64,000 nt of DNA, from NCBI GenBank assembly GCA_036172665.1, contig CM069871.1:3100001-3164000 (forward strand), in the 5' to 3' direction. Every line of letters begins with the position of its first letter. The first letter of the stretch is position 1. The translations under genes were made by a program, and so were the position numbers. Of this stretch, positions 42,944 to 56,085 are shown one piece after another. This stretch comes from Prosopocoilus inquinatus (taxonomy: Eukaryota > Arthropoda > Insecta > Coleoptera > Lucanidae). The notes beneath the pieces are model-generated. The model had not been told where the DNA came from. It worked only from the letters and a program-made list of their open reading frames with translations, and did not search any database.

Positions 42944-45598
42944 TTACGACGACTTCCAGTAATTGGGATTCTGAGTTAGCCGTCTTTCGAAATTAGTGTA
43001 CCAGTTTTGAACCGTAGAGAGCGGGACGTATGTGGCTGTTGGATCGGGTATCATGTGTGCTTGTGAAATCGAATAACTTAAGACGTAGTTCATGAAGTTT
43101 TCCAGCATCTTCTGGGCGAAGTTCATGTATGTAGTTGGACCCTCTGCCGGCTGAACTTCCTGTATGTTGCCGAGTGGCTCTGCGCAAGTTTAAAACATAT
43201 TTTATTTATTATGTAAACCTTGTATTTTCTTATTTAAAATTACTATGGAATACTTTTGAAGACTTTTAATAATTAACAAATTTATTTCTGCATAAACTTC
43301 TTTTTAAAAATGTATTTTAAAACTATAATTTGGTCGAAAAATTAAATTGCTTTTGTCGCCATTCCAGGAAAGTAATTTAAGAAATAAAGTTGAGAATAGA
43401 AAAAAACCAGCGTTAGTGGAATTTGGAAAAGAGATAGCGATTTTAAATGTTACACCATCTTATTGTATTCTGTCAAACACAGTGTATTTGGAAATTGCTA
43501 GTACCAAAAAAAAAAATTGATACTTGATGATGGTGAGTTGATGTTGGCAAAAAAAATTCTAATAAAAATCCTTTCAAGTTTCCAAGATAAAAATTACAAA
43601 CAATTTGGGCCAAAATTGTTGGTGCGCCACTGAGTTAAGATAATTTAAAAAGACAATTCACGTTGTTTAGCAATAATAATGAAATAATTAAACAATAAAT
43701 CTGAAATAATAAATTTGACGTTCGTATAAAAATTGGTTTCTTGGATTTTTTTTAGAACTTCCACATGCCACATTTTTTTTTGTATTAGTTATTTCCGACC
43801 ACCCTGTATAAACGAAAAGCAAATATTCGCTTCAAATTTCGCGCCAACAAAATCCGAGTTCGTCGAGTATACATAGATGGCGGTGGCGCAAAAAAAATGT
43901 CAACGTAGTTTTGCTTTTTTTAACACTTTAATTAAAATGCCCGAACATTTCATGTTCATCATTGATGAACATCATCATCATTATTGACTTTAGCAATTCA
44001 CTAATTTCATTAATTTTTTTAAATTGTTGGTGATAGTTGAACGGGTTAAGGACGAAGAAAAAATGAAAAAAAAAAAACGATTCAATTGGAGCAGGCCATG
44101 GATAGCGTTACTCAGTTGGTGAAACTGGATAATCAAAACGAACTTCTTAATTTGAGGTTAGATTAATCTGCAATTTATAAAGATCTCAATATGCGTCAGA
44201 CAAGCAAAAAGGAGAAAAGTGACAAGACAGTTACAATCACTTGCCAATAAAGCTAGTTTTCCTGCTTTGGGGATTTGGAGAATTGGATATTTTGGGATTG
44301 CCGTCATTTGGCTGTCGTCGTTCGGTTAACGAAAGTTACTAGTTATCGTTGATCACGTGATCAAAGAAAACCAATAGCAGCAATCCCCAAATACCCAATC
44401 TTCCCAGCAGGAAAAGCAGCTTTCATTTTCTAACCTACCAATTCGAAAATAACTCAATAGTAAAAATCTTGTGTTGTTTCATTCTAATTCATTTTATAAT
44501 TTGAAAACACTATTGGAATTACACTTTAATTTTTGTTTAATTCAAATGATGTTGTATTCGGACAGGTGCCAGTGCTACAAACTTTGAGAGAAAAAAAAAA
44601 CGTTGAAATCATAGCCTACTCTAATCAGAATTATTAATTTGAAGACACACAGTATTAATTTATGAAAAAAAGTAACCTGAAGTGTATCTATAGTTATTGA
44701 GCAACGATCAAAATAATACTAGTAGTTTTATTTCTAAGATCATGAGAACTTTAAATATTATTTTCTTTCGGAAAAGCTCCGTAAATTATTGAACATTTTA
44801 CTTATTATGATTTACTTTACTATACCTTATTGAATTAATTATCTCTTCTGATTAAACTACGTAACCTTTTTATTGATTAGAATGGCCGAGTAATTTGAAA
44901 TATGATAAAGCTACAATACTTTAATTTTTTACTATACCATTTTAATTTGGCATAATATAAAATGAATTTAATTTGAATTTTCTTTTAATCATCCTTTAGA
45001 GGTCACCGGAAGTAATACTGTTACTTCAGTTTATTCTTCTTTAATCGATTAACTTTTAACAAAATAATTGAGCTCACGTATAAATAATACGAAAGACAGG
45101 GATCCTCGGAGTTCTGTATTTTAACCATAACAGGAAAATACTGTGGAAAAGAACATATTTGACTAAAATAAATGTTTGTACCTCACCTATAGATATCCCA
45201 ATCTGAGCATTGTGGCATATACTCTGCTCCCCGAACGTCATCATGTTCACGTCGGTACTCATCTCGTGCAGCTTCTTCAGGGTGGATATTTTAAAAATAA
45301 CCGACGGTTTACTGTTGGAAATGTGCCCTAGAATTTGCCAGGTAGGCGGCGCAGTTGGGTCGGGCCAACTGAAATACACCTGTCCGGCGGTACCTTCAGG
45401 AAAACGCACCGCACCCGTTAAGAACACCACAATGTGATTGACATTATCCGCTTCGAGGATTGTTGTGAGGAACTGTGTCTCGCTCACTTGCTGAAATTCG
45501 GTTTGCACCTAAAAACATAATTAAATAAAATTTCATGAGAAAAGTGATTATTAAATAATTACCAGTCTGCCGGAGACAATGACGCCAAACATAGCCAT
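42944..45598 (-). CDS. Hikeshi: Hikeshi (Hsp70 nuclear import carrier, OPI10 family), complete
   Basis: Three minus-strand exons, 45598-45563, 45508-45187 and 43179-42944, give exactly 197 residues, the same length as the human protein. It begins MAMFGVIVSGRLVQTEF; later ILGHISNSKPSVIFKIS and a NPNYWKSS C-terminus are typical of the family. Hikeshi carries Hsp70 into the nucleus during heat stress by binding FG-repeat nucleoporins; its conserved N-terminal beta-sandwich and C-terminal domain are both present. Intron 1 is only 54 bp after twelve codons; intron 2 is about 2 kb and holds a foldback element at 44255-44425. A minus-strand AATAAA near 42808 is a likely polyadenylation site, so its 3' end faces that of ZFR about 400 bp away. 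Confidence 0.95.
44255..44425. repeat. Foldback element in Hikeshi intron 2
   Basis: AAAGCTAGTTTTCCTGCTTT with GGGGATTTGG and GGGATTGCC on the left pairs imperfectly with CAATCCCCAAATACCC, TCCCAGCAGGAAAAGC and AGCTTT on the right, about 170 bp in all. A fragment resembling its end lies at about 4705-4725. Confidence 0.65.
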
Positions 45599-48440
45599 TT
45601 CTTTTAATTTAAATTGGGAGAGCTAAGCAATTCTAAAATACATGAATGAACAAACAACACAATACACTAAAAAAACACGATAGCCAACTCATAAATTTAT
45701 ATGTACGTATGTTGTTGCCAATAGATTCGATCAAAAATTCCTCTATCGACATGGAGGGTGCGTTCAAAAACTGTAGAGGGAGAGCACTTTGGGCGTCTAA
45801 AAGGAAAAACAAAATATACAAAATCACTTACACGAGAGAGAAAGAATATTACCCAGGGTGCGCACTTTTAAGTTCCTGAACGAGTTCCTGCATTTCTCTA
45901 AAATTTCCTAAATTAATCGGGGAAGTAGTAAACAATAAAAAAACTTAATTAATTGATTAATTAAGTAAACAGGTAAATTAATAAATGTTTCCGCAATTAA
46001 CTGTTAAAACAAACGACAGAAAAATATTGAAATAATTTCGCGGATGCATTGCTTACTCAGCAGTCGTTTGTGATTGGCTATTACCTTCAAGCCAATCACA
46101 ATCGATTGCTGAGCAAGCAATGCATCCGCTGAACGCGCAGCTCATCATATTTCGAAATTCGTACCGTTCTTTTTTGAAAAAGTATTTTAACGTTAAAAAT
46201 CGTATTATCCCGAAATGACGTTTCATAATAATAAGTAAAATAAGAAGAAGAAAAAAAAAACTGAATTATTTGACAGTGTATTTGGTTAGACTTTTCGAAA
46301 TTTGTTTGCAGTTTTATTTTTCGAATGTGTCGCGATCGTTTGCATGGATTATTGCTTTCAAGTTTGAAATTCGTCCTCAAACATTTCCGTCACTTTTTGG
46401 ATTTCTTCTTGCGATCGTCATTTGTTTCCATCTTCAAATATTTCTGTCACTTTCTGACTTAGGGCACGGCCAGCTGAATTGTTATGTCATATACGGCCGC
46501 CAGTCCGAAGAGCATTAAAAGATGTTTTTGAAGAAAATGAAAAGGGTGTGTGAAGTTACTCCTTCAAATTCAAATTTACTGTCATTTTAAAATTTTTGGT
46601 TAGGAGTAATGTCAATTTGTCTTGAAAATTTAATTTGTTAAAATAAGCGTCGGTCTCGTAACTATGGTAACACCTAATTAATGAGAGTTAGGGGCGCTAG
46701 TTGACACGATCCGTTACACTCCACGGCTTGCTTTACTGGAACACATTTCTAGACGAATTGGTCGTTGTTATTTTTTTAACTTGAAATCTTAATCTACAAT
46801 TCGTTTTGAGAATTTTTCTTCTATATTATGTATGATCGCCATTTGTTTTTCTTACTTTTGTCTAGAATTCTAGTTTTCTCTTTTATTTGCAGTTGTCAAC
46901 AACGTTTCTCGTTCTCTTTTAATTAATTGCTTACAATTGTTCAGAAATCAAATACGTATTCACGATTTCTTTGGAAGTTTTAATTTTTACATTTCGATTA
47001 TTTGCGTTTTCGGGTCATCGATTGTTTGCCCTCTTTCTCTGTCTCACTCTCGCAAAATGTAGAGATTGTCTCTTGTTCTCCTTTTTCCTCTTCTTAACTC
47101 GTGAATTCCGTTTTGAGTGCTTATTATTAACTAGGAGTAGTTTTTTTTTGAGAAATTTCAAATCTGATGTAATTTAAAATTATTTTCGTTCGAAATATTT
47201 ATGTAGACGATTTTAAAGCTGAAATTGTACGTCGTGCCAACTGTTATATAATCGTATTAAAACGACTACAATCGTACGGTTGGCAACATTGATCAAAAGA
47301 AACGGAACGAACCGCAATACCCGCAGCGTGAACTTTTCCAACACTTGGCGATTTGATTTTACACAATCACCAACATTAAAAAATGAAAATTCCGAAACAA
47401 TAAATATTTAGTTTCTCTCGAAAAAATTTTACTAAGAAATTGAAACATTCCCTAGAATTTTTGCAATTTTCCCTTTTATTTGAAATTATCCTCAAATTTA
47501 ACGACTTTCTCCCTGTATTGGCAACACTGCCAACTGTTCGCTGACTCGTTGGTTTGCTGTGGTTTGTTAACCAATTGTAGCCAACTTTCCGCAGAGAAAG
47601 TTGCTTGTAAACCGTCCAAATTCAAATTACAAAAAAAGAAAAAAACAAAATACGAAATTAAATTGCTCGGTTAGTGGTCAAAATCAATTTAAAAGTCGAC
47701 ATACAACGAAACGTTAATTCCTGAATCGACATTAATTATAATAAATTGTTAAACATTAATCAAGGCGCAGCTTAACAAATCTCAAGGTCATCTGAGTTTA
47801 ACGTAACCCCGTTTAATTGAGGGAAGAAAGTGAAAACGCGAAAAAATTACAAGTAAAAAATGTTAAGAATTAAAATACGATTAGAGCGAAACTCGACCAA
47901 TTTCAAGGTCAATCTAACCTGACCTAACGACTGAATTCAAATGTGTTCGACTCAAGCAAAAAATGTAAAATAAGAAGTAAACTAAAAGTAGGATAAATCT
48001 TTCGCATTTCAGAGTTGTCACTAACAACTAAATAAAAAATGATGCGTTCATTTTGTACCACCGTAAAAAAAAGGAAGCTGAACGGTTACTAAAAGTAGAA
48101 AGTAGCCTACTTGCCAATAAATCACCAGACACCAGTGCTGGTAACTCACAAAAACGTCCTATTTCAAACTTTTTGTTTAATTAAATAAAGTAATCTTCTG
48201 TCAAATTAATTTAATTTTTACTTTTACGTAAAATTTTCATTTGTGTCTCTTTCCTCACGTTCGTTCACATAAATACACTAACCTCTCGGGGAAATTTAGC
48301 ATCCGGCAACAGTATTTTTGGTGTAAATAGGTTTTCTAATGGTGGCTGCACTGCTCGGATATCTCGCAGACCTCGCTCTGAAAAGAAGTTAGTTGCAGAT
48401 ATGCAGTCGGGGTGATTGTTTGTTGTGATAAACAATTTTA
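45599..48440. other. Repeat-rich intergenic region above Hikeshi
   Basis: No gene recognised. It contains a family-B MITE (about 45758-45885, GCGTTCAAAAACTGTAGAGG to AAGTTCCTGAACG), a truncated family-A MITE (46039-46140), an inverted copy of the 24992-25390 repeat (46560-46780), T-rich repeat sequence (about 46800-47180), and GGCAACA-type ends at about 47280 and 47520. Confidence 0.55.
46039..46140. mobile_element. Palindromic MITE, family A, copy 3
   Basis: GCGGATGCATTGCTTACTC then TTGTGATTGGCTATTACC pairs with GCCAATCACAATCGATTGCT then AAGCAATGCATCCGC. The left end lacks the GGGCGCGTTCA terminus that the right end keeps (GCTGAACGCGC), so it is slightly truncated. Confidence 0.8.
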
Positions 48441-50596
48441 TTGAAAACTTAAAATAAATTGTGTCATACAGGGCTTTGTTTCACCGGAATCATGGTAAGC
48501 AGCATTCTTTACGTTTTTTTTTTTTAATTTTACTAAACGCAGGTGTACCTAACCACACATTTTACATTATAAATAAATACATATTCTCTTAATTGTTTTG
48601 ATACTTCTCCTGCGTGAATTAATTAATCAAATCATTGTTTATAATAAATCCGCGCATCTGGTTATGATAATTGCGTGCAGCTGCAGTTCACATTCTGAAA
48701 GGTTAAATGTCACACCCCCGAGCTTTTAATTCAGGGAAAATCGATACTTTGTTCGCATTCGTAACAGATAGATTGTTTTGCCGCCGTGAATTTTCAATAT
48801 TTCGCATTTGTTACGGCACACACAAAGAGTCAACTGTTTCATGTCATCAGTCATCCAGTCAATATTTACTGAATTTAATAATCACGTCTGATAATATTTT
48901 TTTTTACGTGTAGTCTGGATAACTGCAATACATTTTATTGGTTGGATCCTTGTGGATCTGGTGAAGTACGCGTGCAAAGTTCAAATACATTTTAATTGTA
49001 TGTACAGTGTGTTCAAATGATAAGTATCGTATCGTAAAAAGAGCGATATCAAAAGCCTACTACTTTTTAAAACTGAAACAAACGCATTGTTTTTGTTTTA
49101 TTAAAATGAACACTCAAAATATTGCTGTTTTTGTTTTGTTTAAATTAATTATTAAAAGTCATTAAAAGTAATTTGCTTCAATTTTTTTATAATTTCCTTC
49201 AATTTTTTTATAATTTCCATTTACAGCTGCGTTTCTTTTATTTTGTAAAAAAAAACATCCGTGTATACTTTGCATCACTGACCAAGATGGTGGGTGACGT
49301 CAATGTAAGTAATGACGTCAGATACGACAAAGCTGCCAAGTATTACAGGGAGCTGATTTATTGACGTGAAGTGACAAAAAAAATTACACGTTTTTTTTTT
49401 CAATTTTTTTCATATAGCGTGAAAGTGAATGATCCAGTAGAAATAGGTTAGAATTATTAGTCTTAGTCATTTTATAAATAAGTTCGTGACAGAAGATAAT
49501 ATATTATTGTTACAGATTGTCCAACAGACATTTAATTGCCGACAAATAGAACCAAATTTATCAATTGGAAAAATTTTATGTCTAGGGTGACATCTGTCGG
49601 CGACAAATATCGGGTGTTTTTCAGTTTTAATTCCAAGACCTTCTGAGGATGATTTTAAATTGTTTTTTCTTGATATAAATGCTGTGCTGCTTCAAGAGTT
49701 AATACAATCACTACAATCGCACTCAGGACTGCCACATTAAGAAAATATGAGTCACCAGAATTGACGTAAAAATCACCAGATTGCCTTAAAAGTTGGCAGA
49801 AAACTATTTTGTTGCCAGTGCTGCCAACCTTACCGATTTTGAACTCAATCTAGAATCTAGCGACCTACCGAATTCGAATTAATTCCACCGAAATTTCATA
49901 TTTCAAGTTTTATAAAAAAAAAATAACGATAGAAAAATAAATCAAAATAATAAAAACATCTCTCCCCACACTGTCGTGTTCGGGAACTTCCGTTTCGACA
50001 AACATTAACTCGATTAGTACGGTTGAAACGAGGTAAAACAAACTTACCTGGCAAAGGAACAGCAACCGTCGACGTACTTACATTTCGATCTTATTAGACC
50101 TCATCAGGACAGTATAATCAAAATGTAAGGTGTCGACAACTTTGAGGCAAAGTACAACAAACGGAGCACACACCACAGAGAGAGAACTAACATTTTACAG
50201 TAAGAACATAAATGTTTTATAAAATCATTAATTTTCCACTAGTTTCATTTAAGTTATAACCTAGAAATATAAATGACAGTTACCTTAGCTGCGCTAGAAT
50301 TAAAAGCAAAAGAACAGTTTTTGTTTCACGGCCAGCCTTAAGATATCTTTTGATCACCCTGTACATTCAGCGCATTTTTAACAGATTTGTTATACTTAAT
50401 TGAAGGTTATGTTGCCATTTTTATTTTCGACTTTACGTCAAACGTCAGTGACGCGAAACATACGCGATTGCAGTGTTATAAACAACGGAATAAATAAGTG
50501 TTGCCAACTGAAACGGTCATTCTTGATCGCTTTGTATTTTTAGACACCAAATTTTGTTTTCCAAAGTCCTTATGTTTTTTTTTTCTTTTTTTTTAG
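48441..50596. other. Possible upstream exon and intron of the gene starting at 50610
   Basis: A strong donor, CATG|GTAAGC at 48494, closes a GC-mixed stretch (about 48290-48494) that could be a 5' UTR exon. The next candidate acceptor is TTTTAG at 50591-50596. If joined, the new ATG at the junction would open a short upstream reading frame in another phase ending at about 50636. Between them lie dispersed repeat bits; otherwise nothing was recognised. The assignment is speculative. Confidence 0.25.
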
Positions 50597-50609
50597 GTGA
50601 TGGTGTGTG

Positions 50610-50759
50610 ATGTCGGTGCCTATGTCGCAGTATGAGGCCCTTCTGGAGGAGGTGCGTTGTCTGAGGCGGAAGGCTCAGCACGTACAGCAGCTCGCAGCGC
50701 CCCTTTTGTCATCCGCTACGAGTGCACCGCCGCTGTCGAATGCCTCCTCCAATCACCAG
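50610..50759 (+). CDS. First coding exon of an unidentified gene extending past the window (partial)
   Basis: A T-tract plus TTTTAG acceptor opens an exon at 50597. The first ATG in the good frame is 50610; the exon ends CACCAG|GTAGGA at 50759 in phase 0, giving 50 codons. The peptide begins MSVPMSQYEALLEEVRCL, a short heptad-like amphipathic stretch, then turns Ser/Ala/Pro-rich. GC content is well above its surroundings, which supports real coding. The N-terminus vaguely resembles the short coiled coil that opens APC proteins (a Tyr-x-x-Leu-Leu-x-x-Val pattern), but this is too little for a name. I found no second exon in the remaining 13 kb, so the next exon probably lies outside the window. 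Confidence 0.5.
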
Positions 50760-52820
50760 GTAGGACGACGCGAACGCCGGGCGAATCAGAAATATTGTCG
50801 CAAATTCGATAATAAACTTAATAGCTTCACTCCTGACAAAGCTGTCAAACGATAGTGAAACGTTGAGTGCTCTTTTCAATTTTAACAGTGTCCGTTTAAA
50901 GTTTACAAATTATTTTCTCTTATAAATTTCATTGGGATAAGAGACGACTTTTAATAATCAAAATGAGATATTTTGAGGTTAAGTAAACTTCTTGTTTACT
51001 TAAATTCTCTTTCTTTTGTTTCGTATTTTTTTAGGAAATCGATCGTCTTTTGTTTTTCGTCGGTCACTATTTTTCCGATGATGATTTCCATCTCCGCTTT
51101 CGCTTTTTTTAATGTTTAGTGATTTTCTGTTTTTAGTGAAAACCAGAACGTCATTTTTTTTTACTATTTTTACTATAGTAGAATAGGAATAGGAGTATAA
51201 TTTTATTTCCACGGACACTTTGTAAAATTGATTTAAGTAAGTATTTTTTTCTTTTAGTGAATAAGCTTACATAACCTCAAATGCCTTCTGCCATGAACGG
51301 ATTCGACAAAAGTGAGGTTATGTAAAGTTACTGCGCGGAAACGAAATGGGGCGCTGTTTTCTTCTTCTGTAATAAGAAACGCAAAAAAAGAAGATAATAA
51401 AAATACTGTGAATTTTGTTTCTCTTTTTCTTTTCTTTTTTTTTCTTCATAAAAATATAAAAATTTGCAATTGTTATAAAAATGTAAAATGATTTACATTA
51501 CACACCGAGAGCTTTATTTTTTATCACCAAGTGCTTGTTAAATACACTAAATCCGGTGTAAAACGCACCAAGTTGGCAACGCTGCTTCTGATATTCGAGA
51601 AAATCTAGAAGAAAATCACGAAGTGGGTGACATCTAGCGAAAGTTTTAAGCCTTATAATAAAAAAAAAACGAAATGACATTTTGGTTTAACCTATAAAAA
51701 AACATTGTTTTTTTTTTTTCAAAAACTTGAATGACAACTCTTTTTTTGTTTCCTTAGTAAAAGCACCATTTGTTGGTTACTGATTTTCTCGAATTCTATG
51801 ACAATAGTACAGGGGCCCGTTCAGGAATAAAAGAGGGCGCGCTCTGGATAATATCCTTTCTCTCTCATGTGCATTTCGATTTTGTGCATTTTGCTTTCCA
51901 TTTTAAACGCCCAAAGTGCTCTCGCTACACAATTTCTGAACGCGACCCGGATGATAAGATCCTAACGCGGTTACCAACTGTCATTCGTTTTTTTTTTTTT
52001 TAATTTACCCCGTGCGCCGCCAAATTCAAACAAGCGTCAGTATTTCAGACTCACCTTCTTTTGTTACAAAAAAAAAAACGAAAGTTATTTCTATTACGCC
52101 AATTAATTAAAACGTGAATAATGAAGGGCTTACGAGACGCATTGTTTCGCCTGTCGAAAGCAATTTTTAAACGTGGGCAATTCGCTTGCTTGCTTACTTA
52201 CTTAATTAAGTTATGTTGTCTGCATTCCGGTCACTTTTCCCAAAAATACAATCGACTTTTACTCGCTTTCTTATTTTAATCTTGAATATCTCATTGTTAA
52301 AGCCACCTCCTTTCATTGAACGGCCACACAAAAGAACTTAGCAGATAGATACTTTCAACTTGGATATTTTAATCTAAAAAATATTTTTTTTTTGTATGAC
52401 ACGCCTCTGGTTTGTTTGTTATTAAATTTGGTGTATTTTATAAAAAAAAAATGGAAGAAATGAAAGCAATGAGTATAACCAACTTGCTTGAGATAAATTT
52501 ATTTACTCATTGTCAGTAAGTTATCTTTATTTTACTTTTTTTATTGTTAGTGTTTGTTTAGGAAGGAAGTGCAACCACAGACATGATTCTGATGAGGTAT
52601 TTTAATCTCTTGTTTCATGAGTTGTTAGGTTTCTTTGCCAGTGGTTAATCCCATCAATTTATTTACTTTAATTTGGGTAATTTTAAGTTTAAGAAGTATG
52701 TACAGGGTCGGCGGAAGGCGATAAGCCAGGTAAGCAAGGCGTGAGGGCGATGTATAATGAAAAAATCATTTTTATTTTATTACGAATAAATAATTAATGA
52801 TTCAATTATTTCTACAAAAT
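50760..52820. other. Intron or intergenic sequence with repeats
   Basis: No exon recognised. A T-rich block at about 51000-51480 carries the CGATCGTCTTTTGTTTTTCG phrase of the GATCG family. 51500-51590 shares CACCAAGTTGGCAACG with 9915-9945. A reverse-oriented family-B MITE spans about 51808-51950 (CCGTTCAGGAATAAAAG to TTTCTGAACGCG). Confidence 0.5.
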
Positions 52821-52835
52821 AAGGAAATATAAATA

Positions 52836-53400
52836 CATACAGCGTGTCCCCAGGTAGACTGAAAAAGAGATTTTTTTTTTATTTTCAACTTTAAAGTAGA
52901 AACCTTAATAAGAATTTTTTTTTTCTGAAGTTGAAGACAAGGTTTTTCTTGTGTATTAAAATAACGATCACTTTTAAAATGTGATTTGTCTTTAAAAGAC
53001 TGAACCGAAGAGGAACTATATGAAGAACTATGTTTAAAATAATTAATAAAATTTTAAGTAAATTAAAGTTGAAAGCAAAAAATAGTACATAAAAAGCAGT
53101 TTCCTGTATAATCGTTCTTCCTCAAAATGATGTTGTTTAAGTATGACTTAAGGAAGATTTTAAGAAAGTTTTGAGCTTGCAAAATTTGAAATTTGAAATT
53201 TTTTTTAAGAAAAGAGGTTGGGCGCTAATTTAATTTACGGATTGTTAGTGCCATCTATCTTCTGAAATCGAGATTTTCTGCTACTTTCCTAAAAATTCAC
53301 CATTTTCAGACAATAGATGGCGTTAACAATCTGTGACTTATAATTTAAATTAGCATCCAACCTCTTCCGGAAATATCGAATCTTGTTTGCTCTTATTGTT
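52836..53400. repeat. Duplicated block, copy 1 (second copy 57845-58425, part at 57632-57840)
   Basis: From AAATATAAATACATACAGCG through TGTCCCCAGGTAGACTG and GAAAAACATCAGTGT this block matches 57845 onwards almost base for base, with small indels (for example AGAGGAACTATATGAAGAA present only here at about 53008). Near its end is a foldback unit from AAGAGGTTGGGCGCTAAT to ATTAGCATCCAACCTCTT (53211-53370), also seen at about 57632-57781 and 58221-58380. Confidence 0.8.
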
Positions 53401-53839
53401 CTTGTTTTTTTTTTTTTGTTTTCTAAGAAAAACATCAGTGTGTTATAAGAGCAAAAAATATGCGATTTTTTCGGAAGAGGTTGGATGCTAATTCACCTGA
53501 TTGTTAACACCATCTACTGTCTGAAAATGTGATTTATAAATTTTCTTTTTTTTTGACTAGGAAAAAATTGGAACAAGAAAAATATTGACGGTAATTTACA
53601 AACTGTTAACATCTGTTAACTGAAAATTGTGTTTTCTACTCTCTCTTTTTTAAGTAAGAAAAAATGTTCGATTCTTCTAGAAGAAAAGTTGTCAACAGGT
53701 TGTCAACGCCATCTATTGTCTGAAATGGAAATGGAAATTTATCGCCCTCTTTTATTTTTTTAAGTGGAAAAACTTAGAAGAAAAAAATATTAGATTCGGT
53801 AGAGAGTAAACTCGGATTTTTAATTTTCTTTTGTTTAAA

Positions 53840-54430
53840 AAATTGTCTCTTGTATTGTACTATGCACTCTTGTTGTGTACTGTCAGTCAGCGCCATCTAT
53901 TGCCGAATTTTTATTTCTTTCTGTAAATAGCAGTTGCATGTCTCCGGTTAGTTTTCTTTTGTTTTTTTGTCTGTGAGTTTCAAATACTTCAACAGAAGAG
54001 TTACTAATCTTATATATATTTTAGTATTCGCTTCTCTTTTGTTTTAATTTTTTTTTTACAATTGTCTATTGTATTGTACTGTACACTCTTGCTGTGTACT
54101 GTTAGTCAGCGCCATCTATTGCCGAATTTTTATTTCTTTTTGTAAATAGCATTTGCATGTCTGCGGTGAGTTTTCTTTTGTTTTTTTTTGTCGAATTTTT
54201 GTTCATCAGTTTAAAATACCTCACCAGAAGAGTAACCAATCTTACGTACCTATATCTTAGTATTCGTTTTTCTTTTGTTTTTATTTTTTTTACGATTGTC
54301 TATTGTATTGTACTGAACACTCTTGCCGTACACTTTTAGTTAACGCCATCTATTGCCGAATTTTTATTTCTTTTTGTAAATAGCATTTGCATGTCTGTGG
54401 TTAGTTTTCTTTTGTTTTTTTTTGTCGAAT
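53840..54430. repeat. Tandem units of about 220-240 bp with GCCATCTATTGCCGAA
   Basis: The phrases TCTATTGTATTGTACTG, GCGCCATCTATTGCCGAA and AAATAGCATTTGCATGTCT recur about every 220-235 bp here (three units). They recur again near 59220-59560 and 60100-60370, so the same tandem array sits on both sides of the duplicated block. No coding function. Confidence 0.75.
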
Positions 54431-55229
54431 TTTCCATCTTACCATCCGTACAAAATAAAATAACAAAATAAAGATTGTACAAAGCACGAGGGTAACCTCA
54501 AATATGACAACTGTCAATTTATTATTTATTTCTCAGTGTATCTAACCACACAGCATAAAATAGCACCAGTCACAGCCTCCTTCTATTATGAATTCCGTTG
54601 ATTATCCCGCACTACCAACCAATCCGACACTAAAATCACATGCAAAAATGTGTAGATTTTTTATTTATAATTTTTTTTTTAATTTCGGTCGCAATTATTT
54701 AAATTAAGATTATTTTTTTAAACAAGTTTCGTTTCCTTCTTTTTTTTTTGAAGAGGGGGGCGCTTATTGTTGTTTTGAATAAGGGTGTCGATTGCCCTTT
54801 CCTCCGGCCCTGAGTAGGTGGTATCACAGGGCCCCCGTAACCATGTGGTGCAAAGCGTGCGGCGCACGCAGGCGCCATGTTCAGGGGGCGGCAATTAGCC
54901 TATTGGCCACTGGATATGATTTGTCATTTTTTTCACAAAAAAAAAAAAGAAAAATTAATCGGAAACAGTTTCTTGTCCGGTAAAAATTATTCGAAAAAAA
55001 AAACTTGATGAAGCCGTCAACCTCACGGAAAAACGTCGACTAAAATAGAACAGTTAACTGCGGCGATTAAAAGTAGAACAGCTTTGTAATTTTCGTGTGT
55101 TAAAAAATTTAGTATACTTAATAATTTTATTAGGTAAAAAAAAAATAAATTATGCTCTTACGGTTTGGTCAAAAAAAAAAAAAAAAACAAATTACATTTT
55201 ACTTTTTAAGTTTTTAGAAATTTAAGTCC

Positions 55230-56085
55230 CTTTTGCTTTTGTGATTTTGTTTCTTTTTTTTTTCCTCTAATATTAATAACAAGCGAATTGAATTCTGGGG
55301 GGGGGGGGTCTGAACAGAGGCCTCCTTAGCCCTCAGATGAGAAGAAAAGGCTTCGCGCTGTCTGGGTTTCACTCGTTTTTGGGGACTCGCAGTAGCTAGG
55401 AACTTCAAAAAAAAAATTGAAGGAGAATGTTTAGAAAAGTGAAGGAGAATGTTTAGAAAAGTGAAGGAGAATGTTTAGGAAAGTGAAGGAAATTGTTTAG
55501 AAAAGTGAAGGAGAATGTTTAGAAAAGTGAAGGAAAATGTTTAGTAAAAAATTTCTAATGTTTAAAATTTTCTGTTTTTTCAATTTTTTTTTTAGACAAT
55601 TTTGATAATTGCGTGCCCCAACGCATCTATCAGAGGGCGCCAAAATATGGAGTGGCACGCTTTTGCTTTTGTGATTTTGTTTCTTTTTTTTTCCTCTAAT
55701 ATTAATAACAAGCGAATTGAATTCTGGGGGGGGGGTCTGAACAGAGGCCTCCTTAGCCCTCAGATGAGAAGAAAAGGCTTCGCGCTGTCTGGGTTTCACT
55801 CGTTTTTGGGGACTCGCAGTAGCTAGGAACTTCAAAAAAAAAAGTGAAGGAGAATGTTTAGAAAAGTGAAGGAGAATGTTTAGAAAAGTGAAGGAAAATG
55901 TTTAGAAAAATGAAGGAAATTGTTTAGAAAAGTGAAGGAGAATGTTTAGAAAAGTGAAGGAAAATGTTTAGAAAAAATTTCTAATGTTTAAAATTTTCTG
56001 TTTTTTCAATTTTTTTTTTCGACAATTTTGATAATTGCGTGCCCCAACTCATCTGTCAGAGGGCGCCAAAATATGGAGTGGCACG
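55230..56085. repeat. Two tandem copies of a 430-bp unit, each with a 22-bp minisatellite
   Basis: Unit 1 is about 55230-55658 and unit 2 about 55659-56085. Both run from CTTTTGCTTTTGTGATTTTG to GCGCCAAAATATGGAGTGGC. Inside each, GTGAAGGAGAATGTTTAGAA units of 22 bp repeat six or seven times (55418-55550 and 55840-55970). The minus strand of both units has an open frame starting MKFLATASPQKRV; as it is part of the repeat and has no family features I do not call it a gene. Confidence 0.85.

Noticed and set aside
55214..55835. Minus-strand frames starting MKFLATASPQKRV
   Set aside because: They fall in a tandemly duplicated repeat with a minisatellite; no homologous family was recognised.
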